A DNA stretch of 64,000 bases from JAEZBP01 sp963832725 (GTDB taxonomy: Bacteria; Myxococcota_A; Polyangia; Polyangiales; Sandaracinaceae): the NCBI GenBank assembly GCA_963832725.1, contig CAWHVG010000003.1, forward strand, positions 1,364,001-1,428,000. Direction: 5' to 3'. A model generated the notes under the pieces. The model worked only from the letters and a program-made list of their open reading frames with translations. It was not told the origin of the DNA and did no database searches. Positions 17,785 to 26,863 of the stretch are shown one piece after another (the first letter of the stretch is position 1; each line of letters begins with the position of its first letter). The position numbers and the translations under genes are program-made.

Positions 17785-19530
17785 TCAGATCGAGATCGAG
17801 CCTTTGCGGAAGTCCGAGGGCGCGATGTGCACGTTGATCAGCACCGGCTTTCCCTGTCGTGACAGCTCCTTGGCGCGATCGAGCGTCTCGTCGATTTTTG
17901 CCGGGTCGTCGAGCAGGAGACCCACGCCACCGTAGCCCTCGGCCACGGTGTGGTAGGCGGTGCGGACCAGCGTGGTGCCGACGGCGCTGCCGAGCAGCTC
18001 CACCTGATCGCGGGCGATCTGGGCCCACGACGCATCCGTGCCGACCACCGCGATCGGCGCCAGCCCGTGGCGGACGCAGGTGTCGAACTCGGCGAGGCTG
18101 TAGGCGCAGGAGCCGTCGCCCCAGACGATCCACACCTCGGCGTCGCGCCGGAGCGCCGCGGCGCCTACGGCGAAGCCTCCCCCGACGCCCAGCGTCCCGA
18201 ACACGCCCGGATCCAGCCAGGAGAGCGGTCGGCGAGGCCGAAGGATATAGGCCGCGGTGGCCACGAAGTCGCCGCCGTCGGCCACGATCACCGAGTCGTC
18301 GGCCAGCTTCTCCTCCATGCGGAGGAAGAAGTGGATCGGGTCGACGAGCTCGCCGCCGACGCGGGCCTGGGACGCGATCTCGGCGTCGCGCGCCTCCTCG
18401 CGCTCGCGCGCCGCGGCGATCCAGGACTCCCAGCGCGCGCCGAAGCCGCCGGCCACGTGCGCGAGCTGCCGCAGGAACTCGGCAGGATGCATCTGGACGG
18501 CCACCTCGGGCCGCCGGTTCTTGCGCAGCTCCGACGGGTTGAGGTTCACCGACACGACCTCGGTGTGCGAGCCGAAGCCGCGGCCATATTTGAGCCGGAA
18601 GTCGAAGGGGAAGCCGGCGACGATCACCAGGTCGGCTTGCTTCAGCGACTTGCCGCGCGCGTGCCGGAACTGGGTGTGGGCCGAGCGGCCGAGCAGACCG
18701 CGCGCGCTGCCGCCGAGCCAGGTCGGCACGCCGAGCGAGGTGATCGCCTCCGCCAGCGACTCGGGATCACGGCAGCCGACCATCGTCTGGTTGCCGACCA
18801 CCAGCACCGGTCGCTCCGCCCGCCGGAGCATATCGGCGACTTTGCTGACCTGCTCGTCCGTATCCGGTCCACGCCCGAGCTTCACCTCCGGCATCTCGAG
18901 GTCGACGTGCGGGAGGTGGAACTGCCGGTAGAGGTGCCCCTTCAGGTAGAGCTCCAGCGCCTTGGCGCCGAGCCCCTTGGCGCGCTCGACGCCGCTCTCC
19001 TTGATGTACCACTCGCGCACGACGGACTCGGGGTAGAGGATGTCCACCGGCACTTCGACGAAGACGGGGCCGGGCACGCCGGCCTGAGCCACGTCGAACG
19101 CCTTCTCCACCGTCGGGCCGAGCGCCTGCACCGTCGACACGGCCGTCGACCACTTGCAGGCGGAGCGGACCAGCGCGAGCTGATCGATGTCCTGCAGCGC
19201 GCCGCGGCCCTTGAGGATGGTCGCCGTGGCGCCGCCGAAGAGGATCAGCGGCGTCTGGGCCATCTGCGCGTTCTTGAGCGCCGTCAGGGCGTTGGTCACG
19301 CCCGGACCGGCCGTCACCGCCGCCACCCCGGGCCGGCCGGTCATGCGGGCCACCGCGTCGGCGGCGAACACGGCGCTCGCCTCGTCGCGAACGTCCACGA
19401 TCGCGATCCCGCGCTCCTCCGCGCCCACGAGGATGGGCGAAATATGCCCTCCGCAGAGCGTGAACACATGCGAGGTGCCCCGCCGCGCGAGCACTTCGCC
19501 CACGATGTCGCCGCCGTGTCGTTCCACCAT
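17785..19530 (-). CDS. TPP-dependent acetolactate-synthase-like / 2-hydroxyacyl-CoA lyase-like enzyme
   Basis: This 581-residue thiamine-diphosphate enzyme has the three-domain POX/ALS layout. The Pyr domain contains the catalytic Glu in DVRDEASAVFAADA and the GGA..I..GRGALQDID loop. The central domain has VLVVGNQTMVG. The PP domain has the TPP/Mg motif WGDGSCAYSLAEFDT. Text such as GGHISPILVGAE and EVPVDILYPESVV resembles ILVBL/HACL2-type enzymes more than biosynthetic acetolactate synthase, and no regulatory ilvH lies beside it. GGAGGG precedes the ATG at 19530. Substrate is not determinable. Confidence 0.8.
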   Translation of the reverse strand: MVERHGGDIVGEVLARRGTSHVFTLCGGHISPILVGAEERGIAIVDVRDEASAVFAADAVARMTGRPGVAAVTAGPGVTNALTALKNAQMAQTPLILFGGATATILKGRGALQDIDQLALVRSACKWSTAVSTVQALGPTVEKAFDVAQAGVPGPVFVEVPVDILYPESVVREWYIKESGVERAKGLGAKALELYLKGHLYRQFHLPHVDLEMPEVKLGRGPDTDEQVSKVADMLRRAERPVLVVGNQTMVGCRDPESLAEAITSLGVPTWLGGSARGLLGRSAHTQFRHARGKSLKQADLVIVAGFPFDFRLKYGRGFGSHTEVVSVNLNPSELRKNRRPEVAVQMHPAEFLRQLAHVAGGFGARWESWIAAAREREEARDAEIASQARVGGELVDPIHFFLRMEEKLADDSVIVADGGDFVATAAYILRPRRPLSWLDPGVFGTLGVGGGFAVGAAALRRDAEVWIVWGDGSCAYSLAEFDTCVRHGLAPIAVVGTDASWAQIARDQVELLGSAVGTTLVRTAYHTVAEGYGGVGLLLDDPAKIDETLDRAKELSRQGKPVLINVHIAPSDFRKGSISI

Positions 19531-19711
19531 CCAGGTCCCTCCGATCGGGGCGGCATTCTGCACGCCGCGGCGCTCCATGGCCAGCGCGCACGGGGCGAGC
19601 CGCCGCGCCACGGGTCGCAGGGGGCTCGGCTCCTTCTCCGGGGGGCGCCCGAGGCGGAACGCGGAATGCAGACACTCCAGACGAGGACCCGCACCGAGAG
19701 GAGGTGAGCCC

Positions 19712-20230
19712 ATGGCTCGCATCGAGAGAACGACCGACGTGACCCGGACTCCGGGCAGCCCCGAAGGCGTGGTGGGACCGGGCCTGATCGCCGGACTGGT
19801 CGCCGCGGTCGTGATGGGGCTGATCGCCTCCATCGTCGCGACCGTCAACGGTCTGGGGTTCTGGACGCCGATGATGCTGATCGGCGCGACCTTCCTGGGC
19901 GCGGATTGGCTCTCGGTCCCCGTATGGGCCGCCCTGCTCGGGGTCGGAACGCACCTCTTCATCGGAGCGGCGTTCGGTGTCCTCTTCACGGCGCTGACGC
20001 GGAACCTGCGGACGACGGGAGCGATGCTCGCGGCGGGGCTGACCTACGGCGCGGCCATCTATCTGTTCATGACCTTCCTGGTGATGCCGTGGGCGGATCC
20101 GGTGATGTACCTGGGCATCAACGAGGGGCTCTTCTTCCTCTACCACCTGGCCTACGGAGCGACGCTGCCGCTCGCGCTTCCGGTTCGGTTCCGGGGCGCG
20201 GTCACGGGGCGGCGCCGGGAGGCGTACTGA
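19712..20230 (+). CDS. four-helix membrane protein
   Basis: This 172-residue protein has a strong Shine-Dalgarno (GAGGAGGTGA). A charged N-terminus is followed by helices around GLIAGLVAAVVMGLIASIVA, VWAALLGVGTHLFIGAAFGV, LAAGLTYGAAIYLFMTFLVM and a C-terminal FFLYHLAYGATLPLAL. It resembles a common family of small bacterial membrane proteins of unknown function. It is divergent from the TPP-enzyme gene. Confidence 0.7.
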   Translation: MARIERTTDVTRTPGSPEGVVGPGLIAGLVAAVVMGLIASIVATVNGLGFWTPMMLIGATFLGADWLSVPVWAALLGVGTHLFIGAAFGVLFTALTRNLRTTGAMLAAGLTYGAAIYLFMTFLVMPWADPVMYLGINEGLFFLYHLAYGATLPLALPVRFRGAVTGRRREAY

Positions 20231-20288
20231 CCGACCGGGGCTCGCTCGGCTCGGCGATGCGCCGGCCGGGCTCTCGAGCCGCAACCGT

Positions 20289-21413
20289 TCAGGAGCCCGC
20301 TCCCTCGACCGGCAGCTTGACCCGCGGCCCCGAGCGGTCGATCGCCTCTTCCGGGTCGGCTTCGACGCTGGCGCCGTCGCCGCCCGCTTGCTTGGCACGG
20401 TAGGCGTGCGCGTCCGCGCGGTGGATGACGGGGCGCGCGCCGTCGCTCGGCTTGGCGATCGCGACGCCGACGCTGCCCGTCACCGGGCGGTCCGGGTCGC
20501 AGCGGATCCCGACCTCACGGATGGCCCGCACGAGTCGGTCCGCGACCCGCGCGGCCGCCTCACCCGACGCGTCGGGAAGCAGGACGACGAACTCGTCCCC
20601 GCCGTAGCGACCCACCACGTCCACTTCGCGCGTGGCGCCCGCGAGCGCCGCGGCGATCTGGCTGAGCACCTCGTCGCCGCGCTGATGCCCGAGCTCATCG
20701 TTGATCCGCTTGAAGCGATCGAGGTCGATCATGATGACCGCCAGGGCGTGGCCGCGACGGACGCGCGCCAGCTCGTCCTCCAGCCGCTCCATGAGGTGGC
20801 GGCGGTTGTAGAGCTGCGTGAGGGGATCGCGGACGCTCAGCTCCGAGAGGCGCTGGTTCGCATCGACGAGCTCCGCTTCGTGACGGCGGACGCGGTGCAC
20901 GAGCATTCCGACCACCCACGCCGAGGCGATGAGCAGGAGGGACTGCAGCGTGATCGCGACCAGCCCCTCGGCCGGCCCCGGTCCACCGTGGGACCAATGC
21001 GGTGCGTCGGGGCCGTAGGGCATGAGACCGAAGGCCTCCGCCATCACCACGAACGAGTACGAGAGCGCCGCCAGCACGGCGAGCGTCACGCCCACGCGGC
21101 GGCCCACCACCAGCGTGTTCACGATGGCCGCGAAGAAATAGAGCGAGACCATCATCGTGCCCGCGCTGCCCGCGCGGTGGACGATGTAGGTGAGGATGGC
21201 CATGTCGATCAGGCCGCCGACGACCGCACGCGCCGTCCCACCGACGCCGCGCCAGATCAGCACCTGCATCACGGTCGCCGAGCCGAGATAGATGCCGAAA
21301 AGCCACCGGCTCGCCGCGAGCCCAGGATAGAGCAGCGGTAGAAGTGTGATCGCGAAGAGCCCGAGCACCAGACGGCTCGTCGCGGCAGCCAACTGCAGTC
21401 GCTCGCGGTTCAT
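20289..21413 (-). CDS. membrane-bound diguanylate cyclase
   Basis: This 374-residue protein has about six membrane helices in residues 10-175, a short linker and a GGDEF domain. The active site is RYGGDEF (GGDEF at 271-275). The allosteric I-site RxxD (REVD, 262-265) is five residues before it, so product inhibition by cyclic-di-GMP is likely. The substrate-helix pattern DPLTQLYNRRHLMERL and MIDLDRFKRINDELGH are present. It should make cyclic-di-GMP in response to a membrane or ligand signal. Convergent with the membrane protein at 19712. Confidence 0.9.
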   Translation of the reverse strand: MNRERLQLAAATSRLVLGLFAITLLPLLYPGLAASRWLFGIYLGSATVMQVLIWRGVGGTARAVVGGLIDMAILTYIVHRAGSAGTMMVSLYFFAAIVNTLVVGRRVGVTLAVLAALSYSFVVMAEAFGLMPYGPDAPHWSHGGPGPAEGLVAITLQSLLLIASAWVVGMLVHRVRRHEAELVDANQRLSELSVRDPLTQLYNRRHLMERLEDELARVRRGHALAVIMIDLDRFKRINDELGHQRGDEVLSQIAAALAGATREVDVVGRYGGDEFVVLLPDASGEAAARVADRLVRAIREVGIRCDPDRPVTGSVGVAIAKPSDGARPVIHRADAHAYRAKQAGGDGASVEADPEEAIDRSGPRVKLPVEGAGS

Positions 21414-21808
21414 CAGCCCCGACCGGAAAGGATAGCAGCGCCGCGGCCGGGAGCGCAGCGCAGGGGATCGACGCGCGCGATTCAGTGCGTCCGCCGCCAG
21501 CCGCGCGCAGTCGCAAGCCGGCGGCCGCCGGCTTCGTCGGGGGTGAGGGCGGCACGGCGGGCGCCTCCACCATCGCGATTCCGCCGGCGCGCTCGCGTCC
21601 TCCGCGCGCGAACGACCGGGAGCTCCACCACGAGCCTCCTTCGAGACGGGTGGCGACGGGCGCCTCGCGTCCGCGGCCCGCGTTCGAGCGGGTCGTGCTT
21701 CGCCGACGGGACATGACGCCCCGCCCCATCCCTCGAGTCGGATCCGGGTCCGGCCACGCGGGACGAACGGCACCCGGATTGCGGCCCGGGAGGAACGTGG
21801 GTGGTTCC
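21414..21808. other. gene-free interval
   Basis: Only high-GC shadow frames are visible. It holds the divergent 5' regions of the diguanylate cyclase and the phosphoribosyltransferase; no clear promoter or repeat is seen. Confidence 0.4.
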
Positions 21809-22471
21809 ATGTTTCCTTTCCTCGACCGCCGCGACGCAGGCCGTCAGCTGGCCGCGAAGCTCGCACACGTCCGCGCGGAGGCCCCCGTGGTGCTCGCGCT
21901 CCCGCGGGGCGGCGTCCCCGTGGCGTACGAGGTGGCGACCCGTCTCGACGCGCCGCTCGACGTCTTCGTGGTGCGCAAGCTGGGCGTGCCCGGGCACGAG
22001 GAGCTCGCCATGGGCGCGATCGCATCGGGCGGCGCGCGGGTGCTGAACGACGACGTGGTGCGGATGCTGCGCATCGCGCCCGACTGGATCGAATCGGTGG
22101 CCGAGCGTGAGGCCGGCGAGATCGCGCGTCGCGAGCGCGAGTACCGGCAGGGTCGCCCCATGCACCCCGTGGAAGGCCGCACGGTGGTGATCGTGGACGA
22201 CGGGCTCGCCACCGGCGCGACCATGCGCGCGGCGGCCCACGCGCTGCAGAAGCTGAACGTGCGCCGGCTCGTGGCCGCGGTGCCGGTCGGCGCGCCCGCG
22301 AGCTGCGACGCGATCGCCCGGGAGGTCGACGAGCTGGTCTGCCTGGAGCGACCTGCTGCGTTCTTCGGCGTGGGCCAGTGGTACCGCGACTTCGAGCAGA
22401 CCGCTGACGCGGAGGTTCGGCGCCTCTTGAGCGCCAGCGCGCACCGGGGGGACGAGCATGCCCGCGCGTGA
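21809..22471 (+). CDS. phosphoribosyltransferase-fold protein
   Basis: This 220-residue protein has the PRTase signature VVIVDDGLATGATMRAA (PRPP-binding loop) and ALPRGGVPVAYEVA. It belongs to the group often fused to, or followed by, a dienelactone-hydrolase-like protein, as here. The substrate base is unknown. The ATG at 21809 is used; an in-frame GTG 12 bases upstream is nearer to GGGAGGAA and is also possible. It leads a same-strand run with the hydrolase and the isoaspartyl methyltransferase. Confidence 0.85.
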   Translation: MFPFLDRRDAGRQLAAKLAHVRAEAPVVLALPRGGVPVAYEVATRLDAPLDVFVVRKLGVPGHEELAMGAIASGGARVLNDDVVRMLRIAPDWIESVAEREAGEIARREREYRQGRPMHPVEGRTVVIVDDGLATGATMRAAAHALQKLNVRRLVAAVPVGAPASCDAIAREVDELVCLERPAAFFGVGQWYRDFEQTADAEVRRLLSASAHRGDEHARA

Positions 22472-22542
22472 ACGAGCAGCAAGCCCGTGCGTGAACGAGC
22501 ACGTCGCTCGGCGCGTTCTTCGACGGACTGCGAGGGAGACCG

Positions 22543-23229
22543 ATGTCGCAGCATGAGAGAGAAGCCCGCGCGGCGCGCGTCCGAACCGGTGGGGTCGAGC
22601 TCGACGGCATCCTCGCGACGCCGCGCGGATCCCGCGGCGTCGTGATCTTCGCCCACGGGAGCGGCAGCAGCCGGCACAGTCCCCGCAACCGCTTCGTGGC
22701 CGAAGCGCTCCAGCGGGCCGGCGTGGGCACGCTGCTCTTCGACCTGCTCACGCGCCGCGAAGAGGCCGTCGACCTGGCGACGCGGCACCTGCGCTTCGAC
22801 ATCGATCTGCTCGCCGAGCGGGTGGTGGGCGCGGTGGACTGGGTGCGCGCCCAACCCGAATCCCGCGACGCGCCCATCGGCCTCTTCGGAGCCAGCACGG
22901 GCGCCGCGGCCGCGCTGGTGGCGGCGGCGCAGCGACCCGAGGCGGTGGCGGCGGTGGTGTCGCGCGGCGGACGCCCCGACCTGGCCGGCGACGCGCTGAG
23001 CCGGGTGCGAGCGCCCACCTTGCTCATCGTGGGGAGCCTGGACCAGCCGGTGATCGGTCTCAACCGCGCCGCCGGGCGGGCGCTCCGCGCACCGGCGCGC
23101 CTCGCGCTGGTGGAGGGCGCCGGGCACCTCTTCGAAGAGCCGGGCACGCTCGAGGAGGTCGCCTCGCTCGCCGCACGCTTCTTCCGCGCGCACCTGGCGG
23201 AGACGCGCGAAGAGAGGGTCCACCGCTGA
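22543..23229 (+). CDS. alpha/beta hydrolase, dienelactone-hydrolase-like
   Basis: This 228-residue hydrolase has the oxyanion region VVIFAHGSGSSRHSPRN, nucleophile elbow GLFGASTGAAAA (Ser in GASTG), a late Asp in LIVGSLDQPV and His in VEGAGHLFEEPG, completing the triad. It is of the type that accompanies or is fused to the preceding phosphoribosyltransferase. Its stop (TGA) overlaps the ATG of the next gene, so the two are translationally coupled. Confidence 0.85.
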   Translation: MSQHEREARAARVRTGGVELDGILATPRGSRGVVIFAHGSGSSRHSPRNRFVAEALQRAGVGTLLFDLLTRREEAVDLATRHLRFDIDLLAERVVGAVDWVRAQPESRDAPIGLFGASTGAAAALVAAAQRPEAVAAVVSRGGRPDLAGDALSRVRAPTLLIVGSLDQPVIGLNRAAGRALRAPARLALVEGAGHLFEEPGTLEEVASLAARFFRAHLAETREERVHR

Positions 23230-24136
23230 TGCGGCGCGCCGTCGCGTTGGCCGTGACGCTCTTCGTCGGCGGAGCGTGCGTGCCCGTCCCGCCCGAGGTC
23301 GACCTCCCGCCGACCACGCCCGAGCGCGAGGCCAACGCCGGCCCGCTCTCGTGGGGCGAGCGCGGCTGGGAGGGCACCGCGCGCGCGATGGGAGGGGAGA
23401 GCGAGACCGCGCCCGGCGGCATCCCCTTCGCGCGAGCACGCATCTCCCTGACCGCACAGCTCGCCGAGCGCGGCATCGAGGATTCGGCGCTCCTCGATGC
23501 CCTGAGCGCAGTACCGCGCCACCTCTTCTTGCCCGAGGACGTGTGGCCGCTGGCCTACCAGGATCAACCGATTCTCGCTCGGCGGCGGCTACCGCGTGCG
23601 GGAGCCCTACGTCCAGGCCGCCATGATCGAGCGCGCCCGCATCCGCCCGGGTGATCGCGTGCTCGTGATCGGTCCGGACGCCGGCTACACCGCCGCCCTC
23701 CTCGCCGCGCTCGGCGCCGACGTGGACGCCGTCGAGACGCTGCCCGATTCTGATCCCGCGCGAGCGAGGGGCGCTCCGCACGCTCGGCTACGCGCGCGAC
23801 GTGACGCTGCGGCCCGGCGGGCGCGCCGGCCCTCCGGGGCGGGTCCGCTACGACGCCATCCTCGCCGCCGGTCCCGCCGAAGAGTCGTTGCGCGACCGGC
23901 TCGCGCCCGGCGGACGCTTGGTGACGGCCGTGGGCGCCCCGATCACCGAGCAGCTGGTGCTGGTCACCCGCGGCCCGACGGGCGAGATGCGCTCTCGCAC
24001 GGTCCCCGTCGACCTCACCGCGCGGGCGGCCGAGCCCCGCGTGCGCAGCCGCGGCACGCTCACCCCTCCCCCGCCGAGCGAGCGCTCACCCGGAGCACGC
24101 GCCGGCGCCCCCTCGGACGCCCTCGCCCAGCGCTGA
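23229..24136 (+). CDS. lipoprotein with protein-L-isoaspartate O-methyltransferase fold, two one-base interruptions
   Basis: A lipoprotein signal (ALAVTLFVGGAC, Cys at about residue 17) precedes a Pcm-like domain: LSAVPRHLFLPEDVWPLAYQ, then ISLGGGYRVREPYVQAAMIE and VLVIGPDAGYTAALLAALGA (SAM motif I). Two extra bases, at 23570-23574 and 23746-23750, both GATTC for GATC, break the frame; removal gives a product of about 301 residues. Canonical PIMT reads IGQPYTISQP and GTGSGY at these sites. Here GGGYRV and GPDAGY differ, so activity on isoaspartate is uncertain. Export to the envelope is unusual for a SAM-dependent enzyme. Confidence 0.7.
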
Positions 24137-24189
24137 CGCCGTGCTCGAGACCGCCTGACGGCTCGTGCGCGCGGGCCGTTGCGCCCCGC

Positions 24190-24420
24190 CCGAGCCACGG
24201 CGAGCCCGCCTCGGTCGCCTGCCCCTGGTCGTCGAGCCAGCCGAGGATGACGGCGGCGCGCTGGCAGTAGCTCGTGTCTCGCGGAGCCAACCCGTCGGCG
24301 CGCTCGAAGGCCACCCCTCGCACGCGCTCGATCACCCGCTCGAGCGATCGGCCTGCGGTGCTTCCAGTCGCAACGTTTCCGACATGGCCGCTCAGCCCCC
24401 CTCGCTCGACGTCAACGCCA
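24190..24420 (-). pseudogene. winged-helix-like C-terminal remnant
   Basis: The minus strand reads RSLERVIERVRGVAFERADG followed by LAPRDTSYCQRAAVILGWL and DDQGQATEAG. The S-Y-x-R-A-A-x-x-LG pattern followed by a Thr-Glu-x-Gly turn resembles C-terminal winged-helix domains found in some restriction-associated proteins. No start or upstream part is visible and the tail is unrelated low-complexity sequence. It looks like a fragment at the border of the accessory island. Confidence 0.3.
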
Positions 24421-24569
24421 ATTGACAGTCGTCGACCGATTTCGCTGTCGCGGGAATCATCCAGTGCGTGGTAGACCCTTTGGGAAGCGATGGACGACCC
24501 TCCTGTCGACATTTTGGTCTTCGGCCATGCGGTCCGCGGTCCGGTCCGCGGAGATCACGTCATCGAATC

Positions 24570-25316
24570 ATGAGCGTGCAGACATCGTACGCGCCGGGCT
24601 CGCGGGTGCGGGTTCGCGGCGAAGAGTGGGTGGTGGAGAAGTCGCTGCACGAGCTGGCCCACGCCTTCGACATCGCACCCACCGACGGCCCCATCGCCAC
24701 CTTCGACGCCAGCAACCTCAGCGACGTCGAGCAGGGCAAGCTCATCGAGTCCTTCGGCAAGAAGGACAGCCGCTTGCGCCTGCTCCTCGCGAGCGACGCC
24801 TCCGAGGGCGTGAACCTCCACGACTTCTGCCACGCGCCGGCCGCCAACGCCCCGGGCTGGACCCTCGACGACCCGCGCCTGAGCCCCTGGCCCTCGCCGG
24901 ACACCAAGTGGAATCGTCACTGCGCCCTGCGCAACGCCTTCGAGCGCCGCTGGGCCCTGGTGGAGATCGACGCCCTCGCCGCCCTCGAGCTCGGCCTGAC
25001 GATCGACGAGCTCTGCACCATCTACCGCACCCAGTTCCCGGTCCTGCGCGAGTACGAGCAGAACACCTGGTACGACCAGAACGGCCGCATCGTCTTCACC
25101 ACGAACCGCGGCCTCCCCGGAGTCGGCCACGACCGCAGGACCTTCGAAGCCTGGCAAGCCGCCGTAGAAACCGGCGCCCCGCCCCCCGAAGAAGCCGACA
25201 CCACCCGCTACACCCCACCCTTCGAAACCCGAGACCGAGAAGCCGACATGCGCGACGCGTATGAGAGGTTCACGGTGGCCTTGCGCGGCCCGTCGCTAGA
25301 TCGAACGCCGGAGTGA
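24570..25316 (+). CDS. collapsed helicase-methylase fusion (DISARM-like remnant)
   Basis: This intact frame of 248 residues joins three pieces. Residues 1-22 (YAPGSRVRVRGEEWVVE) are the usual start of DrmD-like SNF2 helicases. Residues about 30-88 (FDASNLSDVEQGKLIESFGK then RLLLASDASEGVNLHDFCH) are the helicase C-terminal region up to motif V, with one Ala missing from DAASEG. From about 95 onward (LTIDELCTIYRTQFPVLREY, TWYDQNGRIVFTTNRG, RYTPPFETRDREADMRDAYE) it is the C-terminal end of a large adenine-specific DNA methylase. About 1,500 residues expected between these parts are absent, yet the frame stays open. It is four bases from the next gene, in an operon with two unknown genes. Family names are from memory of motifs. 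Confidence 0.65.
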   Translation: MSVQTSYAPGSRVRVRGEEWVVEKSLHELAHAFDIAPTDGPIATFDASNLSDVEQGKLIESFGKKDSRLRLLLASDASEGVNLHDFCHAPAANAPGWTLDDPRLSPWPSPDTKWNRHCALRNAFERRWALVEIDALAALELGLTIDELCTIYRTQFPVLREYEQNTWYDQNGRIVFTTNRGLPGVGHDRRTFEAWQAAVETGAPPPEEADTTRYTPPFETRDREADMRDAYERFTVALRGPSLDRTPE

Positions 25317-25319
25317 TCC

Positions 25320-25709
25320 ATGCCCGGAGAAGCCCCCGAGAATGAGTGGCCCGACTTCTACCCCGACGACTGTCCGCCGTCCGACGCCAACGATCTCGAC
25401 GGCGTGGTGTATCGCCTCGTGAAGTCGAATCCGCCGACCGAGGCTGATGCACGATCCCACCTCGAGCTCGGGGCCAGTCCGAAGGCGCCGCCCTGTCAGC
25501 GATCGGGGCTCTCGTGCGCCCTCGACCGCGAGTACCTGGAGGATGTCCGGCGGGCTGTGCCCTATCGCCGCAAGAATCGGATCGCGCGGGGCGAGTTCCA
25601 CTCGGAGCACGGCAAGATCAAGCAGACCGGACCGGACCGCGGTCACCACACGATGTGGCTCCGGGCGCCCTTTCTTGCGAAGCTACCCGAAATGCTGAGG
25701 GTGGTGTGA
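25320..25709 (+). CDS. unknown 129-residue protein coupled to defence-type genes
   Basis: No family recognised. The sequence opens with an acidic stretch (EWPDFYPDDCPPSDANDLDG), then VVYRLVKSNPPTEADARSHL. The middle has two cysteines (CQRSGLSC), and a basic part contains RIARGEFHSEHGKIKQTG and HHTMWLR. Charged and aromatic residues with paired Cys and His suggest a small metal- or nucleic-acid-binding protein. It starts four bases after the helicase-methylase fusion, and its stop overlaps the ATG of the next gene (TGATG), so all three genes form one coupled operon. Confidence 0.65.
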   Translation: MPGEAPENEWPDFYPDDCPPSDANDLDGVVYRLVKSNPPTEADARSHLELGASPKAPPCQRSGLSCALDREYLEDVRRAVPYRRKNRIARGEFHSEHGKIKQTGPDRGHHTMWLRAPFLAKLPEMLRVV

Positions 25710-26860
25710 TGCGAGAGGACTGGCGGCTGCCCGAGCAGGCGCGCGCCGGCTGGGACTGGACGATCGACTCGGTGTTGGTCGAATACGACGGTCCCCAGGT
25801 GGTGCTGCTGCGACGGGACGGCGGCAAAGCGCTCGCGGTGCTGGCCGACATGGACGAGGCCGCCGCCCGCTGGGTCCACGCTCCGATCTCCCGCACCGAG
25901 GAGCGGGCCATTCGCGCCGGAGCCGCTTCGCTCCGAAGCGCGCTCTTGAAGCCGGGCCTCGAAGTCACGGACGTCGACCTCCAGGGCAACGCCCGTCGAT
26001 CATGGACGGTGGATCCTGGCGATCTCACCGACGAGCAGCTTCCCGAGCCTGGCGCGACGCTGCCCGGAACTTGCCTGGCCCCGGTTGGAGCCAAGCAGCC
26101 GCAGATTCGGATCGACGGTGCGGGCTTGCATGACTCCGCGGTGCCTCTCCGCGCGCTGGCCGACATCATGGACAGCACCCAGCGATTGTGGAACGCACTC
26201 GCTCAGGCGATCGAGGCCAAGCCCACCCAGAGGGGGCGCATCGACAGCGGCCTGCGTGAGCGCGCGTTGCTGTCGGCCGCAGCGGCTTCGCCCGGGTCCT
26301 TCTTGGTCGAGTTGGCTCCGGCGGACGAGCAGCTATACGCACGGAGTGCGGCCGAGCTCCGTTCGCTCGTCTTGGCCAGCGAGGATCCTCGCCAGCTACG
26401 CAGCAAGATCAGTACGCTTCGCACACGCGTGGGCTCAGCGTACTCGCGCTACCTGAAGACACTCGTCACCTGGAACCTCGAGGTGTTGAACGAATGGCCG
26501 GATGGTGCCGTGTTCCTTGCTCCTGCCGCGGCGCGCCGCTACCGCGAGACCATGTCGCTGTCGAATCCTGTTGGAGAAGACGAGATCACCACACGAGGGT
26601 ATTTCGTTACATACAACAGTCAGACAGGGCATTTCAGGTTCCATGACGTGGAGGGGGACGAGCCGTACGAAGGTTACGTGGATCCCACGGTGCCAGTCGC
26701 GCAGCGCACTCTCAAGGTCGGTCCGCAGGCGATATATCAAGTCAACCTTCAGGTTCGGACGTTCGAGGCCACGGATCCTGCAGAGCAGCAGGCTTGTACG
26801 CTGATTGGGTTCGACGAAGTCGCACTGGACGAAGCGGCCAAGGTCGCCGTACCCCGCTGA
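25709..26860 (+). CDS. unknown protein with DUF6575-like N-terminus
   Basis: This 383-residue soluble protein has an N-terminal region IDSVLVEYDGPQVVLLRRDG then ALAVLADMDEAAARWVHAPI that resembles the YDGP-type N-terminal domain I associate with DUF6575. The centre has helical DSTQRLWNALAQAIEAK, and the C-terminal part a beta-rich GYFVTYNSQTGHFRFHD and YEGYVDPTV module. No catalytic motif is recognised. Codon use is slightly less GC-rich than the flanking genes near its 3' end, which fits acquisition. It is coupled to the 129-residue gene upstream. Confidence 0.65.
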   Translation: MREDWRLPEQARAGWDWTIDSVLVEYDGPQVVLLRRDGGKALAVLADMDEAAARWVHAPISRTEERAIRAGAASLRSALLKPGLEVTDVDLQGNARRSWTVDPGDLTDEQLPEPGATLPGTCLAPVGAKQPQIRIDGAGLHDSAVPLRALADIMDSTQRLWNALAQAIEAKPTQRGRIDSGLRERALLSAAAASPGSFLVELAPADEQLYARSAAELRSLVLASEDPRQLRSKISTLRTRVGSAYSRYLKTLVTWNLEVLNEWPDGAVFLAPAAARRYRETMSLSNPVGEDEITTRGYFVTYNSQTGHFRFHDVEGDEPYEGYVDPTVPVAQRTLKVGPQAIYQVNLQVRTFEATDPAEQQACTLIGFDEVALDEAAKVAVPR

Positions 26861-26863
26861 ACG

